A stretch of 64,000 nucleotides of DNA from Ifrita kowaldi. Taxonomy: Eukaryota > Chordata > Aves > Passeriformes > Cinclosomatidae. The DNA is taken from the NCBI GenBank assembly GCA_013398055.1, contig VZRS01014884.1:1124747-1188746 (forward strand), in the 5' to 3' direction. The position numbers and the translations under genes were made by a program. Positions 35,760 to 46,109 of the stretch are shown here, piece by piece. The number at the start of each line of letters is the position of its first letter. Positions within the stretch are counted from its first letter, which is position 1. The notes below the pieces were generated by a model that worked only from the letters and a program-made list of their open reading frames with translations, had not been told where the DNA came from and searched no databases.

Positions 35760-38700
35760 AACACCCTAAATGAAGCTTAACCTGAATTAGGAGCATAATA
35801 TTATCAACAGCCAGGAACAGACACCTCCAGCAAGCAAGCTGGAGTAGTAGGCACCCAGCCTGGGGGGAGAGAGATGTGGACACAGCTCTCTAGTTACCCA
35901 CCCTAAAAGGGCAGTGAAAGACATTTCCTCACCTCACTGGGATGCAGTGAGGCCTAAGCATGTTAAATGGCATATTCTGGGGGAACCAAGCCCTGCAGTG
36001 GTGCTCAGCTTCTCTGCTTGGCTGCTCGGTACTGAAAACACCCTCCTGGCTGCCTGGGAGTCGAGGTTATGCATTTAGAGAGGCACCAAATCTGCTCCCC
36101 TCACAGGTGGGTACTCAGAACAGACTTGCACTGGTGATGGGTACCTGTGCCTTTGGTCGCTCACCCCACCTATTTCAGCAAGGAGAGGGAGGAAAGGAGG
36201 TCACTCCTTTCCAACTGCAGGAAAGCCACAGTTTCCAGGAATTCATGCCTTCAGGTGAAAACTCACCAAAGAAGTCTTTCGGGCCTCAGAGAAGAGAACA
36301 TCTAATGCCACTGAGCCTGGGCCTTGCAGGAGCTGTTACCTGCTGATGACAATGGTCCCATCAGTACAGGTGGTACCCAGTGACACAGACACCCAGCCAT
36401 CCAGCAGCATTTCCAGACATGGATTTCCGTGGGCTTGTTCCCCTCCCAAAAGCCCTGCAACACCCAGCACCTGTACCCTGATGTGTTACTGCTGGCACCA
36501 TCCATTGTCCTGCAGGATAAAAGAAATAGCAACATTTCCCTGGTCTTATTCCAGGTTTAGCGAACATAAACAGAAACCCAAATCTTCTCCAAATCCAAAC
36601 CAAGGAAAGCTCAGCTTCATGACTATTTCATTAAGAATGATACCTCTGGAAAACACACACTGCATTGAGTTTGCTGTGCTTTGTTTTCCTGCTGTTCTTC
36701 TCTAGGAATGTCTCCTACTTGGGCAGAAAACACCAGACACACTTGAGAGCACACACTTGTGGGTACATGCAGCACTTACCACACCAACACATCCTCTCTG
36801 TCTTGTGACACCCATTTAGTTTTCTTTTCAAAGCAAGGCTGACAGCTTGGCCCTATCACACATTTCTATAGCTGCAGGGACCCCGATGGTGGCTGAGAGA
36901 CCCTCCTTGTGGTTCCAGCTGCAGGGTCCAAGGTCAGCAGCAAGGATAGGCCAGCAGAGGATGGAAATACATTTAATTGTATCAATTAACATAGATGGAG
37001 AAGAACAGACAAGCATTTTGGCACATTTGTTTTCTTCCAGACCTGAGAAAGAGTTGGTACAGCCAAGAGCACATTTTCCTACCTAACTGCACACTACAAT
37101 TGGTCTAATAAAAACATATTTCATTTGCCTACAAAAATCACTCTTCTGGGCACATTACAGCCATAAAGGATGCTGTTTTCTATTCCTGGCTTCTTTTAAA
37201 GGGCCAAGTCTTGCTGCTGTGTTATTGAATTTACCAGACACATGGTACAGCCCAGTGAGCACTGCTGTAGGAGTCTTCACATTACAGTTCTCTAGGCTTG
37301 ATCCTTCATGCACATAAATGGATTTTACACTCATGGTGCTCCTGGGACACCCAGGCAGCTGCTGCAGATTTTTGCCAGTTTAAGTAAGATTAGTATCAGG
37401 CCCAAGAGCTTGTGTGCCCTGCAACAGCCCATGTGCTGCGGGCACTTTTACCTTGGTGAGCTTGTATCTGTGACAAAGAGTAGGACTGGGATACACAGCT
37501 GGGATGATGTGTGCAAAACTGATGGTTAACCATGGGCGTGGATAATCAAATCTAGATGAAAACAGGCCGAATTGGTCCAGGATCTCATTGTGATGCACAT
37601 GCCAGCAAGTAGCTTCTGGTCCTTTTGGCATCCCTGGGACCATGTGAAAAGGATGGTTTGGTCAAAAGGATGTATTAAAACCAGAACCTTATATGGCCCC
37701 CCTTGGAATTATGTGGACTTAAGGCTGCTCCTGCCACCCACTGCCTCTGAGCTCTTATTCTCCGGTGCTATTTCTGAAACAGCCTAAACATCATGTTTTA
37801 GTTATAAAGTGAGTTTAGTGGATGGAAGGGAGGGAGGGAAGGGGGATTAAATTTACTGCTTCAGTGACTACAGATCTGAAATAAATCTCCAATTCAATGA
37901 TAGATCAATAACATCAAGATTGGGTTTAAATTATTAATAAACTATGAGAAACAAGGATAATTATTCTATGAGTCACAGCTCTCTAATGCACTGCACATCT
38001 TTTCTCTGAGACATCTGCATTGAAGCACGACCTGCCTATCTTTTGGCAGAAAGCTGTAGCCAAGAAGTTAATGCTTTTTGTTTTGCCAGCTAAGCATTTC
38101 ATAAACCCTCGTGGGCTGAGACAGCCTGGTGACAATGTTATGCTTCACTCATGGAGAGACCCTTAGGCCAGGATCCCCTAAAACACTGAGGTGTCTAATG
38201 AACCCCTGTAAATCAATGTGATTGATTTGAATCACGTTTGTGAATGGTTCAGAAGGCCCTCAAATGTCCTTTGAAGCCTGGATGTCTGGAGATGGAGGAG
38301 TTGTGCTAGCCTAAAAGGAGATGCTGGCCTTGAAGTCCATCTTACTGGTGGCAAGGAGGAGGCACAACCTGAGGACTGCATAAGGTTGTGCAGGAGGGAA
38401 GGGAGGGAAGGAAGAGTTTTTGCACATTGATGGTAGACTGAACTGCTAGTGAAGTTCAAGTGAGTTAACTTCCCCTTTTCAGGCAAAAAGAGAGAGCACC
38501 ATCGGCCTGAGGAGGCCTGTTAAAATCAAGAAGCTGAAGACTGGAATATTTCTCCATTCTGTGTCACGACCATCTCTGCTGGCTGAGGCAGCCCACGCTG
38601 ACACACAGGCTGGAGATGCTGAGCACCTCTGGGCCTCCTCCCACCTCAGCTGGTGTCATCCCTCAGCTGTGGCATCATGGCTTAGGGTGGTGATGGAGAG

Positions 38701-40235
38701 CAGCCTTCCAGGGGCATGTCACAGCAAAATCAGCTAATCCCTGCTCTCTGACGGAGTGGACTGGGGTCACATTTCCTCAGAGCACTCCTGATGACGCTCT
38801 TCAGCTGCTGGGCTATCAGGTGAGGGGCTTAGCATTGCCCTGGCTTACCAGGAGGGCGCCCTACTTAAGAGGAGAGGAACGGAACTCAGGAGAAAGGTCA
38901 CGAAAGGCATTTGTCCTTGTGAAACTAGCTCTGCAGCAAGCAGAGGGGAGAATTGCCCTCACAAAGCTAAGGACAGCACAGAGGAGAAGGGTAACTGCCA
39001 GCATATCACAATGGGCAGGGAGCAGCTGTGCAGAGTCTTCTGTGGTCTTACTGCTTTCCTTGCCACTGGACGAAACAAAGTTGTATCAGTCCTAAAATCA
39101 CCCTCCTGCTGATCTCAGCTCACACAGCTCTGCAAATGGCACTAGGTGACCCCCCTTCAGCTGGCAATGTGGTATCCCTCTGCACTCACATGGACTGGGA
39201 CTCTGCTGGGACGCCCTTCTTTTACCACAGCGTGTCCAGCAGCAACTGAGGCTTTCCATGCACCCTTCCACTCTCTGCCTTCACCTGAAGTTGTCAGTCA
39301 GGGTACAAGATCATTCTGAGCCTACAACACAGACCTATCAAGGTGTCCAGCCGCTATTGTCTGTATAATGTAGGGATAATTTTTTTACAGCCCCTGTGAT
39401 ATACTATGTTAAAGATACCTGTGGCCTTGGCAAATGAAAAAAACAAACTACAAAATCATGACAATAAGATACTGAACAAACTGTGCTTGGGGTTTGACTG
39501 TGATCTGATTCAAGGTAAGGACTGAAGGGTGCTTTTAAATCTTTTTAAAAATTATTTATACCCATTAGTAATTCAACAAGGCCTTTACACATCACTGCTT
39601 TCTTATTAGTTACCTATGAATTGTAAAGGGTTCTGGGGACAGCATACACAAATTAATGCATCTGTGGATGTAAACTTATGAGGAATAGGGGGAGTAGTGG
39701 TGCTCTGGTGCCTCCATTGTGTGTTTGCTCTAGCAGCTCTCCTGAGACAGTAAAATGCCATCATCCCTGCCTTGCACATGAGGAGTAGAGGCCAGTAAAG
39801 GGCTATGTGCAGGTTAACTGGGATCAGTATCAAGCCCAAATCTTATGGAAACCCCTGTTCCTGGGACCATGGGGTAAGTGGGCGACTTGGGATGCTCCAT
39901 GGGTCAGGCTGGTGTTTGCTTGAGGATGAGACGTGCTCAGACCAACTTGCCTGCCCATGAGGGGCCAGCCTCAGCAATGCATGGCCAGCTGGCTGCATGC
40001 ACCCCAAATCATGGCCAGGCCCTCAAGGACAGCTCAGGCCAGCCCTGCGGGGAGCTGGAACTGTGGGGCGCCCTCTCACAAACCTTCAGATGGGGGGAAA
40101 TGTCTTTTTGTTTGCATTCGTGTAATGACTTTAGCCAGGAAACTTTTAAGACTGATTTCCCCTGATTTGTCATCAGAGGTTTTACTTCAGTCCCTAACAT
40201 TTTCAAAATTTGGGGAAGAAATAGAGTCTGCACTC
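35760..40235. other. Intergenic region between the convergent COG3 and the minus-strand gene
   Basis: No gene that I can support; ORFs are short and overlap on both strands. A purine-rich GGGA tract lies near 37,820-37,850. No CpG island or structural RNA was recognised. Confidence 0.65.
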
Positions 40236-40239
40236 TTTC

Positions 40240-40590
40240 AGGGTGAAAGTTATGAATTTATTACAGTTATTTTTATAAACGTTGGACAATTAAATTTACA
40301 TGTTAAACATTTATAACATATTTACAATTTATATGAATGTAATTTATAAAATAAAATCCAAAAAATACCTTGCATTGTGTTTGTGGAACAGTGTAACAGC
40401 TTTCCTTGAAACAGCTGCTTGTATCATTTCCCTTGCTGCCAAGCACATGTGGTAACATATTTTAAGAGAAAAAGTTTAAAAAAAACCATTTGGATATTCC
40501 TATAAAGATTGCTCTTAATGAACTGAGTGCTGTTTAAAGTACACTGAAGAAGAATTTGGTCTTTGTTTGCCTCTTAACAAGATTGTCTAT
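40240..40590 (-). other. 3' UTR of the unidentified minus-strand gene
   Basis: After the stop, about 350 nt of AT-rich sequence typical of a 3' UTR leads to a canonical AATAAA on the minus strand. The end is inferred. Confidence 0.55.
40257..40262 (-). terminator. Poly(A) signal AATAAA of the unidentified minus-strand gene
   Basis: AATAAA on the minus strand, 329 bases beyond the TGA at 40,591, at the edge of the AT-rich block; the sequence then returns to mixed composition. Confidence 0.6.
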
Positions 40591-40798
40591 TCAATTCCCT
40601 TTCTCTGCCTTCTCTCTGCCAGAAAGATTAGATCTGTCTATATGTTTACGTCGGGCAGACGGGAGGAGAGAGCCACGTCTCCAGATGGTGTAAATCCGTG
40701 TTGCTGCAGCAGCGTTGGTGGTGGGAAGGGTGGTATTATGCTGATTTACTGTGGCTGGGGAATCAGACCTATTTTTTTTCCCCAGCTGGAAGAGCAGC
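40591..40798 (-). CDS. Unidentified minus-strand gene: terminal coding exon
   Basis: An excellent acceptor (gatttttattttacag) is followed by 68 codons open in the linking frame and a TGA. The peptide runs LLFQLGKKNRSDSPATVNQH, then NTTLPTTNAAAATR, YTIWRRGSLLPSARRKHIDR and SNLSGREKAEKGN. CpG-containing codons are frequent compared with the flanking DNA, which supports selection on coding. The pattern of a very basic, helix-poor tail is unlike that of the other chance ORFs nearby. Confidence 0.62.
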
Positions 40799-41142
40799 CT
40801 GTAAAATAAAAATCACACATCTCAGTTGATTTGAGAGATGCTCTGTAGGATTTATCTGTCTAACAAAATAAAAAAAGAAAATTAAAAAACCCCTCTGCAG
40901 AGGCTGGCAGCATCCCTTTTAATACAGCTGATGTTGAAGGGCCCAAAGACAACCCCTCAGACAGACATAACTTCCAGTTTATTAATAGCAGGGGCACAGC
41001 AGAGGCTGCCGGGCTGCGAATGTCTCAGGCACGCTGTAAGTTTCCAGTTGTTCGGTGTTCCTGTTGTTTGCCTGTGTATGGCATAAATACAACCTAACAT
41101 GACTGAATTATCTAGAAAAATGTTACCAATTACTCTGCTTAC

Positions 41143-41200
41143 CTGGATTCCTTCGGCACAGATCCTGTGGGCTGAGCTGACGGAGAATATGTTGCTAGTG
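41143..41200 (-). CDS. Unidentified minus-strand gene: 58-nt coding exon
   Basis: Acceptor ttctctctcctccag and donor gtaagc are both strong. In the frame dictated by the previous exon it reads ALATYSPSAQPTGSVPKES and ends in phase 2 (AG of an Arg codon). The Pro/Ser/Thr-rich stretch looks like a flexible linker. Confidence 0.6.
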
Positions 41201-41984
41201 CTGGAGGAGAGAGAAAAAGCTTTCTTTAGAAATAAAAAAAAGATCCTCTCTTTGTGCAGAACAGCAGTTTGGTTGGATTTTTCCTGCCTTGAGATTTCTT
41301 GCCATTTCATTATTTTGTATTTCAGATAAAACCTTCTCACCTTAACGAGGAACATTTTTCCCCATCGGTTTTAATGGTATAATAAATTGAGGGAGAGCAA
41401 AGAAAAAGCTCCCGAAAATGAACCGTAAAAAAAGTTGCCGGAGACCGAGGGCAGGCTTTGCAGAGGGAGAGACAAGAGTTACAAGTTAATTTACTTTGCC
41501 TCTCTGTTCAGGTTTCATCTGTAAACAGCTTGGGTCTCCTTATTTTAGAGACTTTTTGGAAGGGTGTATTCCCATGGGTTTTTCACCTTCCTTGTGGCTG
41601 CACAGGGGCAATGGGGTGAAGAGGACTGGGGGTGCCCCTCCGTTGGAAGGTCATGATGCTACAAGAATGGGGAGTGAACCCAAAATGGTAATTTTGGCCC
41701 AAGTACATCATACAGGCAGATGCTGTGCCCTGAGGAGCTAGCTGCCAGAACTGCACCTTTCTCCTCCAGGTTTGCCTTAATTCAGGGGCTGCACACTTCC
41801 CTCTTTGTGCTGAGCACTGCAGACCTGGGGTCTGTTACAGCCCACATCTGCTGGGTCAGTTGTACATCTCAGCTTGTCTCCCATGCTCTGGCAGGTGATA
41901 CATCTCTTATGCAACCTACCTCAGTGTCTCCATACCAGGTGGCCTTGTTTCCAAAAAATCAGAGAAGACAGAGGGAAGAGATTT

Positions 41985-42130
41985 AGGGCAGGCATATGCA
42001 GAAGGAGGCGGGAGAGAGGAGAGGCACCTGTGGACATGCAGGGATCTGGGGAAAGAGGGTGGACAAGGAGGCATTTGGGGAGGGCAGTAGGGTGGCAGAG
42101 GAGATGGTAGGAAAGAAAGAAAGAAAATGT
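41985..42130 (+). repeat. Polypurine tract
   Basis: The + strand is heavily A/G over about 140 bases (gagagaggag, gaaagaaagaaag). This low-complexity composition creates long pyrimidine-rich chance ORFs on the other strand (41,916-42,307). Confidence 0.8.
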
Positions 42131-42690
42131 AGAAAAGTAAGGCGTGGTAAAAAAGAGAGGTATAGATAGCTGTGACAAGGAGCAAGAAAAAGCATCAAAA
42201 TGCAGGTTACTGCTCAGATTACATAAGCCACTCTTATGAAAGACAAAAAACAATGAGAAGAGATCAAAAGAAGCCAAAAAAGCCCCGTGAACCACTGTAG
42301 TGTACAAATTCTTGAAGACATATTAAATGTTGACACTGGGTCCCTAATGAAGCATTCCCATATTTGATTTTCCTTGGTAAATCTTCCTGAGTCTACATAC
42401 TAGCTCTCTACTGAAACAGGCTGAAACAAACTTCATATATCACCTGAATTTTAATTGCGATGTGCAAATCCAAGAAACGACTGCCTAGCATAGCCCTGAG
42501 AGAGCTTTCTGCATGCATTTGCTTCCTGTCTTTTGTGGTGGTTTCAGACTCTCAGCCTCTTGCCAGGATAGATTTGTCCTCAAGGATGCAGCTCACATGT
42601 ATCTCTGATAAGAATACTTGATGTCCACGTGGAAAGCTCTTTAAAAAATTAACCTTATGTGTGTAAACAGTTTATTTTTCTCATTCTTAG

Positions 42691-42791
42691 GAGCTGGCAA
42701 ATTTGCATTGAGAAAAATGCAAAAGTGAGCAGAAAACACTTCTGTTGATAACCCCCAAGGAGGACCAATGCATGAATTCCTTAGGAAATAG
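42691..42791 (+). ncRNA. Possible non-coding exon, antisense within the intron of the minus-strand gene
   Basis: A near-ideal acceptor (tttatttttctcattcttag) and donor (AATAG then gtaagc) bound 101 nt on the + strand, but all three frames contain stops. It could be a long non-coding RNA exon or a chance pair of sites. Confidence 0.2.
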
Positions 42792-43209
42792 GTAAGCCTT
42801 TACTTCAAGGAATAGCCTGGGTCTTTCATGCTGGCTGTGCATTTCTGACTGTGCCAAAGCAGGCTGTGCCAGGGGCTCTCCTACAACAAGGGATATCCCT
42901 GCTCACCCCATGTTCAAAGAAGAATTAATGGAAAAAGCCCAATCTTTCCTCAAAAAAAAATGGTATAGTCTTAGGATAAGGCCAAATTGACCCACTTGGA
43001 CCCCAGTTTGTGATGCAGTCTGTGTTGCAGCAAGCGTGACTCTACCTGTGTAGGCAACAAGCTGCTGTTCCCCAGGGCAGCTGTGCTATTCCCTTCCAGT
43101 GGCTTTCGACGGAGCCACTTGCCCCTTCCTCACTCCCTTGCAGGGGACAGCTGTGACCCTATCCTGGCTGGTTACTTAATGAGCTGTAAAATGTTATTAC
43201 GAGCAGGAT

Positions 43210-43266
43210 GTATATATCTCTCTATATCTGTCTACCTGTCTATCTATTTATGTATCTATCTATCTG
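43210..43266. repeat. TCTA/TCTG-type microsatellite
   Basis: Imperfect tetranucleotide array (tatc, tctg, tcta units) mixed with TA dinucleotides. Confidence 0.85.
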
Positions 43267-43714
43267 AAGTAAACAAAGCTTGAGGAGTCTTCTAAGAGAG
43301 ACACCTGTCTGATATTATTTCGCTGGCATTCACATGCAACAGAGCAGCTCTGATATAGACAAAAATGAAAAAGGATGCTCCTAAAATGGGTGGGTGGGTT
43401 TTGTGTTTAAACTGTTTCTTGGTTTAATTCTAATTTCCAGATTAGTACTTTGCACTTGTGATGAGCTTTCTCCATGTCTGGGATTAAGGTCTGGGTGCTG
43501 GTGCTCCTTACCATGCTCTCACAGCTCAGTGGTTTTTTGCCCAAAACATGGTACAAACCAGCCCAACAGTCCAGACAAATGCAGCCTCCACTTGCAGGCA
43601 GGGAAGAGCAGGCTTATGTTGCTCCTCACAATCCATCACTGTGTTAGACATCTAGGCATGGCACTCATATTTAACCATATGATAGAATGACTGCAACACT
43701 CAAAAAGGGAAGAC

Positions 43715-44871
43715 TGACTGAGACCTTCAACAGGGTCACAGATAACATTCATCTCTCCAATTTGGAGAAACATGGATTTGAAGGGGGAACAGTTCAGTGG
43801 ATAAGGAATTGGCTGGATGGATGCAGCCAGAGTTGTGGTAAATGACTGTAAATCCAGATGGAGGCTGATGAGTGGTGTCCCTTGGAGCTCTGTCTCAGGA
43901 CCGGTGCTCTTTAATATCTTCATCAATGACAGAGTGAGATCAAGTGCACCCTCAACAAGTTTGCAGATGGAAACAAAGCTGAGCAGTGCAGTTGACACAA
44001 CAGAAGGGTGGGATACCATCCAGAAGAACCCAGACAAGCTTGAGAAGTGGGCCCATGAGAGCTTCCTGAAGTTCAAGTCCAAGTGCAAGGTGACCCAACT
44101 GGGTCGGGGCAATCCCAGTTATGAGTACAGACTGAGGGAAGAACTCACTGAGAGCAGCCCATGGAGAGGAGAACTTGGAGGCTCTGGTGGATGCAAAGCT
44201 GGACATGACCTGGTGATGTACTCCTGCTGCCCAGAAAGCCAACCACATCCTGGGCTGCACCAAGAGGCATGGGACCAACAGGTTGAGGGAAGTGATTTTG
44301 ACTCTCTATCCTTGTGAGACCCCACCTGGAGTACTGTGTCCAGCTCTGGAGGCCTTAACACAAGAAAGACATGGACTTGCTGGATTGAGGCCAGAGGAGG
44401 GCCATGAAGATGATCAGAATGGTGGAGCACCTCTCTTGTGAAGACAAGCTGGGAGAGTTGGGGTCATTCAGTGTGGGAAAGAGAAGGCTCCAGGGAGACT
44501 TCACTAGAGGCCTTTCAGTACTTAAAGGAACCTTATAAAAAAGTGGGAGAGTGACTTTTTACATGGTCAGATAGTGACAGGACAAGGGGGAATGGTTTTA
44601 AACTGAAAGAGGGGAGATTTATTTTAGGTGTTAGGAGGAAATTCTTTATTAAATGGGTGGTGAGACACTGGCACAGGTTGTCCAGAGAAGTTGTTGATGC
44701 CCCATCCATGGTAGTGCTCAAGATCAGTATGGATGGGGCCCTGAGCAACCTGGTCTAGTGGAAGGTGTCCCTACCCATGGCAGGGGGGTTGGAAATAGGT
44801 GATCTTTAAGGTCCCCTCCAACCCAAACCATTCTATGATGGTTCATTCTATGATTCTATGATATGCAGACA
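43715..44871 (+). mobile_element. CR1 LINE, 5'-truncated, with reverse-transcriptase remnant and intact-looking 3' end
   Basis: Sense-strand CR1 copy lying in the large intron of the minus-strand gene. Conceptual translation of 43,817-44,317 shows the end of the RT core and the following segment (GPVLFNIFINDRVRSS, KFKSKCKVTQLGRGNPSYEY), with substitutions and later frameshifts. The 3' UTR (about 44,570-44,871) has the avian signature: gacaggacaagg, ggtggtgagacactgg, gatctttaaggtcccc, and terminal attctatgat repeats. Not functional. A 158-codon ORF on the opposite strand (43,636-44,112) is only its shadow. Confidence 0.95.
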
Positions 44872-44942
44872 GAAATGTAGGAAAGCTCCAGAGGCGCTGA
44901 CTTATTCTCTCTCCTTCCCTGTAACAGATTGCTAAAAAATAC

Positions 44943-45296
44943 CTGTCGGTATCTCTTCTTTCTTCAGAGGTCTTTCAGGAAACTCAATTGCAATTTTTGC
45001 TTGTTTTGCAGGAAGGGATGAGGAGGTTCCTTCAGGTTCTGCATCACAGACAAAATCTCTGCTCGTTTTCCTAGTTGTCTCTTTGTTGAAGAGAGCAAGA
45101 TTAGTTTGCTCAATATAATCTCGCAATCTCTGCATTTTGAAGGCTTCTTTAAAAGCTGCATATTCCTCTTCCAGCCTTTTCAGATTTTCCACTGTGAGAG
45201 CAGAACTGGAATATGATGACCAAATCCGAAGGGGAAATATTTTTGGTTGGGACTGGTTACTGCAAGACCCTGACAGCTTGTGTCCATTAAACATAT
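44943..45296 (-). CDS. Unidentified minus-strand gene: main coding exon
   Basis: 354 nt (118 codons, phase 1 to phase 1), fully open between acceptor cattgcag and donor gtattt. It begins with MFNGHKLSGSCSNQSQPKIF after a split Asn codon, has a helical centre rich in E/K/R (LKRLEEEYAAFKEAFKMQRL, then RDYIEQTNLALFNK), and ends in KKEEIPT plus a split Gly/Ala codon. The preceding in-frame TAA lies just upstream of the acceptor, fixing the start of the exon. A stronger-looking acceptor at 45,357 would leave the frame closed, so it could only serve a transcript starting at Met 45,294. Confidence 0.65.
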
Positions 45297-45400
45297 CTGC
45301 AATGCATTAAGGAGATGAGAATCTTTAGCAACGGGCAAAGTCAATTCATCATTCTTGTAACAAAGAAAGAAAGAAAAGAGAAATCCCATTAGTCACTTAC

Positions 45401-45451
45401 TCCTGATGGGCATATTGATTGATGTAGTTAAAATGTTCACACTCAGATAAC
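45401..45451 (-). CDS. Unidentified minus-strand gene: 51-nt cassette exon
   Basis: Open in the linking frame (YLSVNILTTSINMPIR) and bounded by AG (tttcaatctaataag) and a strong gtaagt donor. Phase 1 in and phase 1 out, so inclusion or skipping leaves the frame unchanged. It contains an in-frame ATG (45,413) with A at -3 that could be an internal start. The acceptor is the weakest in the gene. Confidence 0.4.
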
Positions 45452-45799
45452 CTTATTAGATTGAAAATCACTTTCTTTTCAAGAGGATATACTAGGCTCC
45501 AATTCAACAAAGCACTTAAACAAATACCTGATATTAAGGTCATGCTCAGGTCCTGTTTGTGGGATTTTCTTAAATAGTTCCCACCTAACACTTAAGGCCA
45601 AAGCTTAAGATAGCTACAAAGGATGACATAATGCCTATCTGTGTTTCAGATGTGCCCAAAGCTGAGCAACCAAATATCTCACATCATAACAAACTATGTT
45701 ACCCTCTTCCCTACTAAGGCTGTACTAAAGATTGCATCAGTGATTTCGTTACTAACCCAGTGTGCTTTGGCTGTAAAATGCTGTACAGCTAAAACTTAC

Positions 45800-45836
45800 T
45801 GTGTGCGGGCTGGAACAGAGTGCACTTTGTATTCAT
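45800..45836 (-). CDS. Unidentified minus-strand gene: start-codon exon (coding part)
   Basis: ATG followed by codons for MNTKCTLFQPAH and one extra base before a strong donor (gtaagt). The exon extends upstream to 45,880, where a pyrimidine-rich acceptor (ttttttctccatcag) precedes it. All three frames carry stops between the acceptor and this ATG, so it is the first possible start in the exon. Context is G at -3 and A at +4. Phase 1 at the exit matches both possible next exons. Confidence 0.55.
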
Positions 45837-45880
45837 TACTAGTACTCAGACAAATTATTTTGGACAGTTTTTGCTACACG

Positions 45881-46104
45881 CTGATGGAGAAAAAACGAAA
45901 AATGTACGGTGGAATCTATTGAATCTGTTTAATTGGACCTGCTGATGGCCATCCGACCATGCCAATTAAATAAAGACAAACAGAAGCAGCTCTCAGAGGA
46001 CCTGCAGTGAATAAATCCAGGGTAAATACTGCATGGTTTTTCTTATTGCATTATTCTGTGTAGTTGTGTCTGAAACACAAACTAGCCATAAAAAGCAACT
46101 CACC
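45881..46104 (-). other. First intron and upstream non-coding exon boundary of the minus-strand gene
   Basis: A strong donor (CAGGAGG then gtgagt) at 46,104/46,103 lies 223 bases upstream of the acceptor of the start-codon exon, which suggests a 5' UTR exon ending at 46,104. Its 5' end is unknown. A minus-strand CCAAT box occurs at 46,272-46,268, next to a GC-rich GGGAGGGGC stretch. Confidence 0.4.
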
Positions 46105-46109
46105 CTCCT

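Larger units (their letters stand above)
40240..46104 (-). other. Unidentified spliced protein-coding gene (gene span including UTRs)
   Basis: Gene model built from splice sites and reading phase, reading right to left: probable 5' UTR exon ending at 46,104 (donor gtgagt), exon 45,880-45,800 with the start codon, cassette exon 45,451-45,401, main exon 45,296-44,943, exon 41,200-41,143, terminal exon 40,798 to about 40,240. All introns are GT-AG and all coding phases match. Product is 235 aa, or 218 aa without the cassette. It has no signal peptide or membrane segment; the middle is a charged amphipathic helix (LKRLEEEYAAFKEAFKMQRL), followed by a Pro/Ser/Thr-rich linker and a strongly basic tail (YTIWRRGSLLPSARRKHIDR). 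Tail-to-tail with COG3. I do not recognise the family and assign no function; the basic tail could act in nuclear or nucleic-acid contacts, but that is only inference. Confidence 0.65.

Noticed and set aside
40957..41355. 132-codon minus-strand ORF overlapping the 58-nt exon
   Set aside because: It reads that exon in a different frame from the one demanded by the flanking exons and runs through both introns; the spliced frame is better supported.
41916..42307. Three overlapping minus-strand ORFs of up to 128 codons
   Set aside because: They arise from the + strand polypurine tract; the peptides are Leu/Ser/Pro/Phe-rich low complexity.
43636..44112. 158-codon minus-strand ORF
   Set aside because: It is the antisense shadow of the CR1 reverse-transcriptase segment on the + strand.
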